A DNA stretch of 64,000 bases from Linyphia triangularis. Its lineage: Eukaryota; Arthropoda; Arachnida; Araneae; Linyphiidae. Position 1 is the stretch's first letter. Each line of letters starts with the position of its first letter. Both the position numbers and the translations under genes were made by a program. Location: NCBI GenBank assembly GCA_963978545.1, contig OZ021730.1, forward strand, positions 2,364,701 to 2,428,700, in the 5' to 3' direction. The notes under the pieces are model-generated. The model made no database searches. It saw only the letters and a list, made by a program, of their open reading frames with translations, and had not been told where the DNA came from. Positions 11,222 through 23,800 of the stretch are shown here, one piece after another.

Positions 11222-12028
11222 CAGCGTCAGCCACTAAGCGGCCCGCGGGCCGGATCCGGCCCGCGACAGCTTTTTCTCCGGCCCGCCGGCAGTACAGAAG
11301 AGCAAAAATCAAATTTTACGGAAATAATTTCAGTTTGTCTATAATAGTATGTGTTTACTACCAAAAACCGCGTTTTCCATTAAGTGGCCCGCATCAGTAG
11401 TTTTAAAAAATCTTTTTTTCTAAGACTGCCAGAAAAAAAAAAGCAATAGTTTGAATTATTACCAATGACGCATTAATTAGTTTTGTACTTATGATACCCC
11501 ATCTCCTCGATTCTTGAATGGCACAATTCGATTTCTGCTTTTCTGAATGTTATGGGCAGGAGTTGGGTGTTTTAATGCATCTCTTTTGTTTTGACGTGAA
11601 AAGAAGTATCGCGATCTCTATGACTCCAGTGCAAAAATGGCGCTGAAGACTAGTTTTAAACACAAAGTGGATATTGAAAAGCGGACAGGCCGTCATCGTT
11701 TCGCAATTAACATCGACTAAAATTGAAGATTTAAAGGTATGGTTGAAATATCTATATTGATTATGAGTTTATGTCAAGTCACATTGTAATATTGTCACTA
11801 AAGATTAAATTCTTTTATGACTTTGAAATATGAATTTTTATTATATTAATATAAAAAAGTTAAATTATTGTTTCAGTTTTCAAAATTGTTTTATATTGTT
11901 AAATCTTTAGTAATTATCACATTTCTAATATTGAAGATATGTAGTAAAGCAATATATTTATTGGCAGCCCGCGGAAAGTTCCAACATAAGTCATGCGGCT
12001 CGTCTCTATAAGTTAGTGGCGAACGCTG
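11222..12028 (-). mobile_element. hAT-like MITE, copy 2, 8-bp TSD ATATAGAT
   Basis: ATATAGAT is duplicated at 11214-11221 and 12029-12036. Ends CAGCGTCAGCCACTAA and AGTTAGTGGCGAACGCTG. It is the inverted counterpart of 6711-7568 over its length, including the CCGGCCCGC-rich subterminal region. 807 bp, no ORF of note. Confidence 0.85.
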
Positions 12029-13295
12029 ATATAGATAATGCATAGTCACGGCAATGCAGCTCAGACCACGCTAGAACGAATACTTAAAACGTTTACTTTT
12101 AGAATCATCTGTTAAACAGTTTAGATGTACAATCTATTAAGAATTACATTAATTTTAAAGTGGTGTTAATGAAAATAATTTTTGTTTAATACCTGAAATC
12201 TATCGGGTAAATTCTGGGAGGAATTTTATGAGACGTGCTTGGCTTCGGTTATGAGCTTTATCAGTTTAATTAAAAATTAAACTAGATGATCTAAGATCAT
12301 TTTTAAGCTCTGCAGTTGCTTGTCTGAGAGATCCCAAATAGTAGCGCGGCCAGGGGGGAAAAATGAATTTCGTTGAACAAATTTGTAACATGGCACATCG
12401 ATAGAAAATTTCACTCTGATCATACAAGATCAGGAGCCACTCGAACTTCAATTCTGGGCTAGTCTTTATACGACTTCAAAGTTAAGAATAAATTGTGGGT
12501 CTCTTTGTTAAGGGGGTTCAGTACCGAAAATATAAAAACTTTATTTATGTACATTTTTATGTCAAAAATTTATTTTATGAATGAAATACTATTTATATAT
12601 CTTTGAGAAAATGTTTTTTGAAATATTGTGTTTGGTTATTTAAAAAAAAAAATAATTAAAAACCAAGAAAAATCCATAATAATTGATGTTTGCGTATTTT
12701 GATATAAGTAAAAAAAAAATTTTTTTTTTCAAAATGAAAGCTTTCTGTAATACATAATTATATAAAGAAAATTTTGTCTTCACAGAATTTCGATAGGTGA
12801 ATTTAAAAAAATTAAAAAAATTCTCAAAGTTAAAATATTGAAATTTTTGCTTTTTTTTATGTTATCATTTACGCTAAATGTTATATTTTAAAACAGAATT
12901 AAAAAAATAAAATTCTGTGAAGACAAAATATTTAAAACTATATAAATTAAATACGCCAAAATTTTTAATAGCCAATTATTAATGGTTCTGGAGATATATC
13001 GATTTGAATATGCAACATCTGTGAAAAACCCTAGTGCTTGAAAAACGCACTTTAAGCAAACGCTTCAAGGTGTTACGCCCATTAGTGATGTTTAAATAAC
13101 AGGTAATTTTGTGTCGTTCTAATCACCTGAGGAATACGTTAAAAACATTATTTTCTTCAGGAATGTATGAACTATTTTTTAAAATTAGAAACAAAATTTG
13201 GGATATTTGAAAAAATTTCGGTACTGGACTACTTAATAAAAATAGTTATATGTGAGGTCACAGTTAAAACCATGAACTCTATAGACGCGTGTGAT
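12029..13295. repeat. Duplicated segment, copy B (pairs with 5270-6450)
   Basis: Aligns with copy A from ATGCATAGTC.CGGCAATGC to CATGAACTCTATAGAC once the piggyBac-like MITE (12512-13232) is removed. Its left limit coincides with the hAT-like element. The empty sites for the SINE and for the 8-bp-TSD MITE of copy A are visible here. Confidence 0.75.
12512..13232. mobile_element. piggyBac-like MITE, TTAA-flanked, copy 1
   Basis: TTAA at 12508-12511 and 13233-13236. Ends GGGGGTTCAGTACCGAAA and TTTCGGTACTGGACTAC. Copy A of the segment shows the unoccupied site TTTGTCAATAAAAATAG. TTAA targets are diagnostic of piggyBac-type transposition. It is about 721 bp and closely matches 25942-26661. Confidence 0.8.
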
Positions 13296-14279
13296 ATTTC
13301 AAATAATTAGTTTTACGTGGAAAAATAAAACGATGGTTTAAAAAAAGTTTGACCAGAATTCGATCTATAAGTAACCCAATAGCTTATACTCATCCACATA
13401 GAATAAACAACTGGATAGACTACTCCGATGGCAACACAAGGCGAAAAACGCGCCGGCAGAAATATTTGCTTTCCTGTCATTGGTGGGACGATTTCCTGAT
13501 ACATGGTTGGTTACCGTGTTGCATATAATTGCAACAACTGCGTAAATCAGATAAATATAAACACTAGTTTTCAGCGGGAAGTAAAAAATAGTCATTCAAA
13601 TAATTTAATGTATTTTTTTATTATTATTATTTTTTGTGTGAAAAATATCTTAAATAACCCGTCTAACATTAAACGCTCGTGGTTAATGATTGATCTCTTA
13701 TATGGTCATTCATATCCATGAATAATATATTTTAAATTCAGAACAAATAGTATATTATGATCTAGAATAAAATACTTGATTCATATTTATTTAAATCTTG
13801 TTTTTATTCGTTTTCTAGGGCATTTGGCAAAGAAATGGGAAAAGAAAGAAAATTAAAGCTCTACTTGTTCACTCATTTAATAATTAAAATAATTACTCTG
13901 TTTATTTATAACTGGATAATTTGTTTTAGATATGTTTTATTTAATGGTATGTTTTTATACGTTTTCATGAACATTTAGTAATTGTATTTAAAACAGAAAG
14001 GATGAATTGAAACAATAACTCAAAATGCTAGTATTCTATTCTAAATTTATTGAATAATGAAACTGCGGGACTGCAAACGGCAAAGTTTATCTGTTTCTTT
14101 ATTATTTATGTATTTATTTTAAAAACTAAGTGTTTCTTAACTGTTGGAATTCAAAGTCACACCAAACTGTTGAAAGTAATTTGCATTTCAGTTTTATTTC
14201 TGTTTAAAAATGTAACCCTTGGAATTTTAGAGAGAAATTAGCTCTTCTCTAGCAATCGTTTACAAATGCTTGTGCTAAA
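13296..14279. other. AT-rich intergenic stretch, nothing recognised
   Basis: Short ORFs only; no domain, TIR or array was recognised. Confidence 0.5.
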
Positions 14280-14283
14280 TTAA

Positions 14284-14487
14284 CCCTTTGCACTCCAGTG
14301 GCGCCTCTCAGGCGCCACACGATTGGATGCCAAACCACGAGAGGACCATTAGGTGTGATGCGGAAATTCGATGCAAGGCCAATGACTGTGTTTAGTTTCT
14401 ATGAAGCAAATCCATAAACACCAACCGAACCTAAAATGTCTCGAGTTGCTGATTCCTCCGCGTGAAAAAGGCCTGGAGTGCAAAGGG
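14284..14487. mobile_element. piggyBac-like MITE with CCCTTTGCACTCCAG TIR
   Basis: TTAA at 14280-14283 and 14488-14491. TIRs CCCTTTGCACTCCAG and CTGGAGTGCAAAGGG match perfectly. Known piggyBac relatives have TIRs starting CCCTTT. It is 204 bp, with an inner direct/inverted GGCGCC pair at 14300-14318. Confidence 0.85.
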
Positions 14488-14844
14488 TTAAAGAAGCTTA
14501 TTTTATTTTTATTTATTTAAATGTTTTTATTAAATTAGAAGTGTTTATGTGTCATTAAGGCACAGGTTTCTTCATAGTTTTCTAATTATCAAATTTCATC
14601 TCTTAGAAATACACTTTATTATTTATTGTATAATGCATTCGGATTTTACTCTATGCTTGTTTAAAGGAATTGTTGTATATTATACGGATTTATTAAGTAA
14701 ATGTTAAACTGATTAAATTTCTTTCATTGGCAAATAATTTTGATTTTATTTTACAAGAAACCCCAATTTTTTTTAATTAATGCACTACATTTAAGAATTT
14801 TTCAGAGACCCACTTCAGAATTAATGGATCAAATATATGTCTTT

Positions 14845-15028
14845 GGTTGGTTGGTTGCATTCAGATTATTTGGCGCCGTCAGCAACACGAGGGCTATAAT
14901 GCGCCGAAACATTCGTCATTAGACAAGCCAATATACATTTACAAACACCCATGCCTAACACGGGACTCGAACCCGCAACCTCGCAATCCAGAAGCTAGCA
15001 CGCTAACCACTATACCATTTGGTCGGCG
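14845..15028 (-). mobile_element. tRNA-derived SINE (family 1), 12-bp TSD
   Basis: ATATATGTCTTT flanks both sides (14833-14844, 15029-15040). The minus strand begins GCCGACCAAATGGTATAGTGG and ends with (AACC)n. Confidence 0.88.
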
Positions 15029-15041
15029 ATATATGTCTTTG

Positions 15042-16336
15042 AAACTTAATTTGTTTTTTGTATTACATTAGTTATAGTATCAATGAATTTGTATTTTGAA
15101 ATCTTATTATTACTTATTTTCAACTGGTTTACAGTAGTTCTTCAATTATCTTTAATTTCTACTTATAAAATAAATATATTTTTAAAGTCTGTTATCATTT
15201 GTTTACTGTGTTCTCATAAATTGTAGACAATAATTTATTTTTAAACTTAAAATTAAAAGAATTAAATTCAAATCAATAAAGATAAAACACGTTTACATAT
15301 ATCGACTGTAACTAATCTCAAATGTTTGTTCCAAGTATACAAATCCTATACTTAGAATTATTCTGATCAGTTTTATTTACTGGTTAAACTATTTTCTTCA
15401 AATATGTTTTATTCTTATTTTTTTTGCTTGCCAAATATCAAAAGTAACGCGAATATACTATAAAAATCGAAGAAAATCCACATCGGCAATACAAATTCCT
15501 TCATCCAAGCATCTCGCATCCGCGGTGGCAACGGCTCATTTCCCCAGCGTTAAGCAGTCTATCCAGTTGTTTATCTATATCGATGCTTACACTACATGTA
15601 AGAAACATATGTTATCAATAAAAATAGAATTTTGGTGATGATTTCGACGTACTAAAATTAAAAAGCTACTTCCGGTAGAGGTTTTATATTTCTTTAAAGT
15701 TAGACTTAAAAATTAGCTTCCTTAAATATTATGTCACAATTAAAAACTGTTAATACTGGATATAAAATGGAATAGTATACAACAGGAAGTGGTTTAAATT
15801 CCTACCGGAAGTCTCCTTTTAAGGTACTGTTATTGCCCTTACTGCAATACATGTATGTATTACGGGGATATCGTCTCAGAGAGCCTCAAGATTTTATGTG
15901 ATATCTCAGAAAAAAGTAAGGATGATTAGGCTAAAAAATAAAATGGTAAATTTCAAGCAGATGACTGAAACTCCTACCGGAAGTCCGCTCATAAGCAATG
16001 CAATTCAGATATGACAAAATATTAATGTAACAAGATGGTATCCTCTCAAACATAGGCTACATACGGCAGGATTATTTTCAAGTGCAGATTGCATACTGTA
16101 ATTAGTGATTATTATTATTATTTTTTTTTTGTAATGTTTTTTTTTTTTTTTTTATATAATTGATATATCTAATAAAATATTAAAAATATAATAATAGTTA
16201 TACAATGAATTTTTGTTCCATTAAATCTTTTTCCATCATCTATTTCTTAGAAATTAATACCACTTTTTAATACTTTCCACTTAGTTTTAAAACTCAAGTG
16301 GTTGTTATAATATATTCCCTTTTATCCCAATTGCTT
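15042..16336. other. AT-rich stretch with three ACCGGAAGT motifs
   Basis: TACCGGAAGT cores occur near 15670 (inverted), 15803 and 15978 within loosely similar contexts, suggesting a degenerate repeat. Poly(T) runs lie at 16120-16155. No gene recognised. Confidence 0.4.
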
Positions 16337-16504
16337 GAAACGGTATAGTGGTTAGCTTCCTAGCCCGCGAGGTTGCGGATTCGAGTCCCGTGTACGACAT
16401 GAGTGTTTGTGAATGTATGTTGGCTTGTCTAATGACGAATGATTCGTCGCATTATAGCTCTCTCGTGTTGCTGACGGCGGCAGATAATCTGAAAACAACC
16501 AACC
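16337..16504 (+). mobile_element. tRNA-derived SINE (family 1)
   Basis: Starts near CGGTATAGTGGTTAGC, B box GATTCGAGTCCCG, tail AACAACCAACCC. It is more diverged than other copies (a duplicated GAATGATTCGTCGC part). Confidence 0.8.
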
Positions 16505-16789
16505 CTAATGCTTGGACTTTGCAAATTAATCATCATCATGTAAGCAGTTCTCAAATATAAGTTGGTATGTTATTAGACGTCCCAGAGATCATTTGGAATT
16601 CGGAGTACTTACTATTTCATAGATATTTTTGAGCAGATAATAGAGATCTTCGTCTATTTCATGTGCCAGAAAAATATCAACTGAATTCAATACTATCCAA
16701 CTTTAATTTGCCATAACCAAACCATAGCAGTAAAATATAGAGAACAATTATATTTTTAGCAAGAATTATATTAGTTTCTCTTATTAAAA

Positions 16790-18789
<2,000 letters not shown>

Positions 18790-19690
18790 TATTTTTAACA
18801 CAGATCTGCAATTTTTAACCTAGGTTTAGAAATTTCAGACAAAGGAGCCCTCAAAATTCGTGGGCTCTAGGCAAGAGGCTTATGGGAAATAAGGCCTTGA
18901 GAGTAATACATAATCATAGAATATAAGTACATTTGTAACTGGCCGAAAACATTTTACATACGACTGCTTGCAAGTACTGAAGGGTTACAGTGAACAGTTA
19001 TATTTATTTAAGGTAAATTTACTGGTTACTTATACCAAAGTTAAAAAATCTGTTCTGGTACAATTTTTTTTCAACATTTAATTAAAACTTTTGGTTTAAT
19101 AAGATTTATTCTCTATGTGTAATATTTAAATAAGTAAAACCAATCACAAAAATAATTTTTTTAAAATTTACAATTCAAAACAATAATATTTTTTTTTTAA
19201 TAATATATAATAATAATAACTTCAATAATAAAAAAATAATATTATTATTAATAATAATATAATAACAAGAATGAATAGCATAACCAATAAATATAATTAT
19301 AATTAATAAATAGTAAAAATTAATAATAATAATATTAAGATATAACAATAAGCATTTTTTATGATTAATAATAAGAATTGTTACTCATAATAAAAACATT
19401 AGGTGTGTTTCTAGATTGCCTGTATTTTTCTATTAGGAAAATTCACAGTTCATAACCTAAAATTTTTTTATAAAAAACAGTTAAATAGAAGTTGCAAAAT
19501 TTCTGCAATGTAAAATGATAAAATGTTAAAATGATTGAATAGCACGCGCAAAAGCCTATAAAATATCGGCAATCTATATTTTTTATTATTATTATTATTT
19601 TAAATTCTCTTATTGATTTTATTCACTGCATTTCTTTCCCAAAAACATACTTAATTCATCAAGTAAATAACCTATTTTATTTTTATTAAA
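18790..19690. other. Very AT-rich stretch, nothing recognised
   Basis: AT/AAT-rich low complexity at 19190-19400. No coding pattern. Confidence 0.5.
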
Positions 19691-19695
19691 CTTAA

Positions 19696-20490
19696 TGGAA
19701 TGATTTGCCAGCAAATGTTGTAAATTCAGAGAGAGTAAGGAGTTTTAAGAAACAGTTAGATATGCACTGGGGGTTGGGGGATCATCAATAGGCAATAATT
19801 GGATTACACTGGCTAGGTAAGTAACTTATATTTTGTACTCTGTATATATTTAATTTAGGTTATTTTGTTACCATATTTGGTTACTTATGTTTGCGTGCTG
19901 TTGGTTTTTATAAAATTTGTCAGCTTGCATTATGTATTGCATTTTTCCAGTATGATTGTCAAACGCTGTGTTAACTTTGTGTATTGTATTGTATTATGTA
20001 TATTGCATTGTATTATGTATATTTTATTGTATTATGTATATTTTATTGTATTATGTATATTTTATTGTATTATGTATATTGTATTGTATAATCCTGTAAC
20101 TATTGTATATTGTGTCAGCTTGTATATATTACTTGCATTGTATATTGCATTTTTCCAGTATGATTGTCAAAAGCTGTGTCAACTTTGTATATTGCATTGT
20201 ATTATGTACATTGTATTGTATTATGTACATTGTATTGTATTATGCACATTGTATTGTATTATGTATGTTGTATTGTATTACGAATATTGTATTGTATAAT
20301 CCTGTAAGTATTGTATATTGTGTGCATGATCCTGTAACTAAGCTATATTGTATGTATGATCGTGTAACTATCGTATGCAAATTATTTTCTATTTCTATAT
20401 ACGTGTATATATATATTTACTCGACCAACCCTGTTGGGCCTTGAGCCTGTTGTTGGTCTTAAAATTTGTATTTGTATAAATGTAGCTTAT
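19696..20490 (+). pseudogene. 3' end of a CR1/L2-type LINE: ORF2 C-terminus plus 3' UTR
   Basis: Codons 19696-19791 read WNDLPANVVN then RVRSFKKQLD and end at TAG. This is the conserved C-terminal tail (W-N-x-L-P..V-V..F-K..L-D) of reverse-transcriptase ORFs in CR1/L2-like elements. The following 3' UTR contains a minisatellite and a hairpin-like block AACCCTGTTGGGCCTTGAGC, ending in a TTTGTATTTGTATAAATG tail, like the short tandem 3' tails of that group. Everything upstream of the C-terminus is missing (5' truncation). Clade assignment is by motif only. Confidence 0.6.
19938..20350 (+). repeat. Minisatellite of ~19-bp units in two higher-order blocks
   Basis: Units like ATTTTATTGTATTATGTAT repeat at 19976-20097 and, with GTACATTG variants, at 20186-20307. 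Both blocks are preceded by the same leader (TTTTTCCAGTATGATTGTCA), so a ~210-bp unit was duplicated as a whole. The long open frames here are a by-product of the repeats. Confidence 0.85.
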
Positions 20491-20519
20491 TTTTCATTAG
20501 CGACACATTTGATTTTTTC

Positions 20520-20757
20520 CTTCCTAACCAGTCCCCGTGAAATTTCAAGTTAGAAAATAGAACGACAGAAAGGTATTCGCATTTCCCCTCAAACCTGTTC
20601 CGAAAAGCGACCTCCAACTCTCAGTTCCGCATTATTTACTCGCCCCCCTTCCCCTCCCCCTTCTCGTCACCGGATGCACGGCAGGTAAACGCGACCGTAG
20701 CGCCCTCTCCAAACACTGCACTAAAATCGTACGCTGTCGGTGCCGAATGAAACGAAA
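20520..20757 (+). promoter_or_regulatory. Putative promoter/5' UTR of the SOWAH-family gene
   Basis: This short GC- and CpG-richer islet directly upstream of the start codon contains C-rich tracts (20640-20670). No TATA box is at a suitable place. CTCAGTTCC near 20617 could be an initiator, but the transcription start cannot be fixed from sequence. Confidence 0.4.
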
Positions 20758-20788
20758 ATGGAGCCGATTCTCAACGAACACGAAGTGA
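20747..20788 (+). other. Upstream ORF overlapping the main start
   Basis: ATG at 20747-20749 opens 13 codons in another frame and stops with TGA at 20786-20788, overlapping the main ATG at 20758. The main ATG has the better context (AAA before, G after). It could dampen translation if the transcript starts upstream of it. Confidence 0.35.
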
Positions 20789-20878
20789 TCAAATTCCTGG
20801 TGAATAAAGGGGGCCGATGCACCAACTTTGAACTAGTGTCCAACTTCAGGGGCGTCCTCAATGACCCCCACTCCAAAG
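20758..20878 (+). CDS. sowah: sowah exon 1 (winged-helix, first part)
   Basis: Encodes MEPILNEHEV onwards through RGVLNDPHSK, the first helices of the winged-helix domain, which in this family begins at or near the N-terminus. The donor AAAG|GTAAGT is near-consensus and leaves phase 1, completed by exon 2. The start is chosen because it is the first in-frame ATG with a good context and the domain begins immediately. Confidence 0.88.
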
Positions 20879-23800
20879 GTAAGTGTTCATTGCAAGTCAA
20901 CAGGTGGCACGAGTGAAAGTTAGGCTTAGTGCGTACGCAGTAGCCTTTCCCTTTCCAAGGCTGACAGACTGAACCAGAAAGATTTTTTTTTTTTTCTTCT
21001 TTTCTTTTTCCTACTGGTGTATTTTTAGAAGTGTCACTGCTGATAAGACATGGTGATTTGTGGGTCTGATGGAGCTTTTAAACATTTGCCCATTAGAGAC
21101 GAGTCTGAAATTTATAAACAGTCATTGTTCTTAACTTTTACTTGTTTATTTAGATTATTTAAAGTATACTTTGAATTTTTTAAAGAGTTATTTTTATGAT
21201 TAAAAAAAAAACAAAAAAAAAACGCTAAGTGGAACCACAATTGCAATTTATTAGCAAAGAAAAAAACTGAAATGTCAATTGGCAAGTTTTTTTGCCAACC
21301 TTCATTAGTGGGTTAACTTTCTTTATATTTTAGTTAATTATGTAATCTATTAAGGTTATTAAATATGTATAAAAATTCACCAATATTTTATCTAAAAGTA
21401 ATTTTTATAAATAATTTTTTTCAATTTATTGATTAGTTAGTGTAGATTTCTGGCATTATTTAATGTAGACTTAATTTTAAATTACACTGCCTAGTTGTTT
21501 ACTCACGATATATTAGAATGTGCACTTCTATGGGGTGAATGACTCACGAAATGATTGTTTTCACTTATATATCATTAGCATAGGGACTGCTGTATTGACA
21601 ATGTTTCAAATATTTTTCAGTTATTTTGTATTTGAATTAAATTACTCATTTGAGGCAGATAACCTTCCACTGCATAGTAATGTGGGGGTGGATGCTATCC
21701 CCAATTTTGCTGTCAGAAAAATTGCTGGGTTTAAATCTACCTGTGTCACCAGTCTCTGCAATTGTTAATTTAAATCGCCATTTTTAAAACTTCTGACTCA
21801 TTTTATTGCTATATGCATATTTTATATTAATTTATGTATTATTTAGAAAAAGTGGTTTTCATTTAGTTCAATATGTGTCCGAAGAAACTAAGAAGAAGCT
21901 TTCTACAAGATAGTTTTCATCAAGAATAAATACAGGAACAACTTAAACGAATCTCATTTGGACAATTTATTACAATAGACGGCAACAAATACTCCGGTAG
22001 ATATCGACTCTATCATTAAATAAACTGAATGATCTAATTACACAAGGTGTAGGATAAAAATTCATTGTATTAACTGTTTAAAAGTCGTCTTTATTGAGTT
22101 AATCTTTCTATTTCATTACATTTACTCCTTCAACGAATAGGCCGTCCAGTGATGCAATTGGCAAAAGAATGAGATGACACTTTATACCGCTTTGCTTTGG
22201 GCAGTGTCAGATATGAAATGCCATTGCCTTCTGTGCTGTGCTCTACCACCCGTTTCGATGGGTGGAGGGGGGGGGGGGGGAGAGCTCTGACTGACGCATT
22301 GGAATTGTGTTGGGAGTTGAATAACCTTCGCGTTGTTGTGGTAATCGGGATACTGAGAATATTAGCCAACCAAATCGAAATTTTGTTTTTTTGGACAGTC
22401 GATAACATTACGATCTGTTTGTTCTTTGATTTCAGGAAAATTAAAATATTCTGAAATATTTTTGAAATCCTGTTTCACTGCATCCCCTCCTTTTTTGTGT
22501 AACTTGTTATCAGCATTTTCATTCAAACATTTTCAGGTCATAGATGTAATATGAGTTTGAGTTCCTTGATTCTGAAAAAATTACAAATACGAAAATCTGC
22601 TTTATGATGCTAATTAAATCTTCGACCACAACCCCCCCCCCCCCATCCGAAAAAAAACCCCTGGCTATGGACCTGATTGCAGTGTTTACTCTTTAACTCA
22701 TTATTCAACTCGTAGACTATGAACTAAAAGCAATTATATCTATCTATTTATCTATCTATCTATCCTATCCTATCTATCTATATCTATCTATTTATCTATC
22801 TATCTATCCTATCCTATCTATCTATATCTATCTATCTATCTATCTATCTAGATATATATATATATTCCTTTATTTATTTCAAACAAATTATAATAAGAGC
22901 AGCATTATAATATTTTAATTAATAAACTGAAGTGTGCTAAAATAAAGGTTTCGTTGAGTAAGATGGAGTTAGTGGAAAGCTAAACTGGAAAGTTAATGGG
23001 AGGCTACACTGAAAGTCTATTTGTGCAATCCACTCAACTGGAGGTCTATTAGAGTTTGTTAATAAACAAATGTTTAGTTATCCAGGGTTAAAAACAATCA
23101 ATCTATAGATTCGAATTTCAGCTCAAATTTGCTGAAATAATTTTTAAATAAAAATTTCATTACAAATTGTGAGTGTGAAAGTGTGACTTCTCGGTTGTCA
23201 AGTGAGTCTTAAACAATTCGTTGCTATGTAAGCTTCTGTGTATTTTTGCATTGAATGAGTTTAAATTCGTAATTTAAATTGTTCCATCAATATTTGAGCA
23301 TTTGAAATCATATGAATGTTAAGTATCATTTTGGCGTGGATGAACATTATATTTATGCATTTTTTTTTGTATTCATGAGTTTTAAGTTCACAATCTTGTT
23401 GTTTACAATTTGTATAAAATGTGTCATGCTAAGTACTGTATTATAGTACATTTATTTGGCGCTACTTTATTTGACGGGGTTATTTTCCAAATAATATCAG
23501 TTTCTGGCAACAGTCTTACTTAAAGGTGTATGGTTGCGTTGGTGGGTTCGAAAAATTTGAAACCAAGGCAGATCAAGACTTGCAGAAATTTATTCCAGTA
23601 TAACTCTTTACAGATTCTCTTACAACTCCAGAACTTCTCGTTCTAGTAGACTCAATACAGCTCTTTTCACAACAATAGAGCATAAAACAGCAGTTCAACT
23701 TGACACAGAACTGCTAAATCAACCGCAAAAGACAATGCAATACAGTTCGTTTTCGGAACTCTCTGAACACTCACTGAGACTCAGTATCTCAACTCAGTAA

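Noticed and set aside
14940..15020. Possible tRNA genes (A and B boxes), here and in the other SINE copies
   Set aside because: No acceptor-stem pairing; the boxes sit in eight dispersed copies with a common body and target duplications, so they are SINE heads.
19865..20444. Overlapping frames of 144 and 113 codons
   Set aside because: Produced by the 19-bp minisatellite, with repeating CIVLCI-type residues; located in a LINE 3' UTR.
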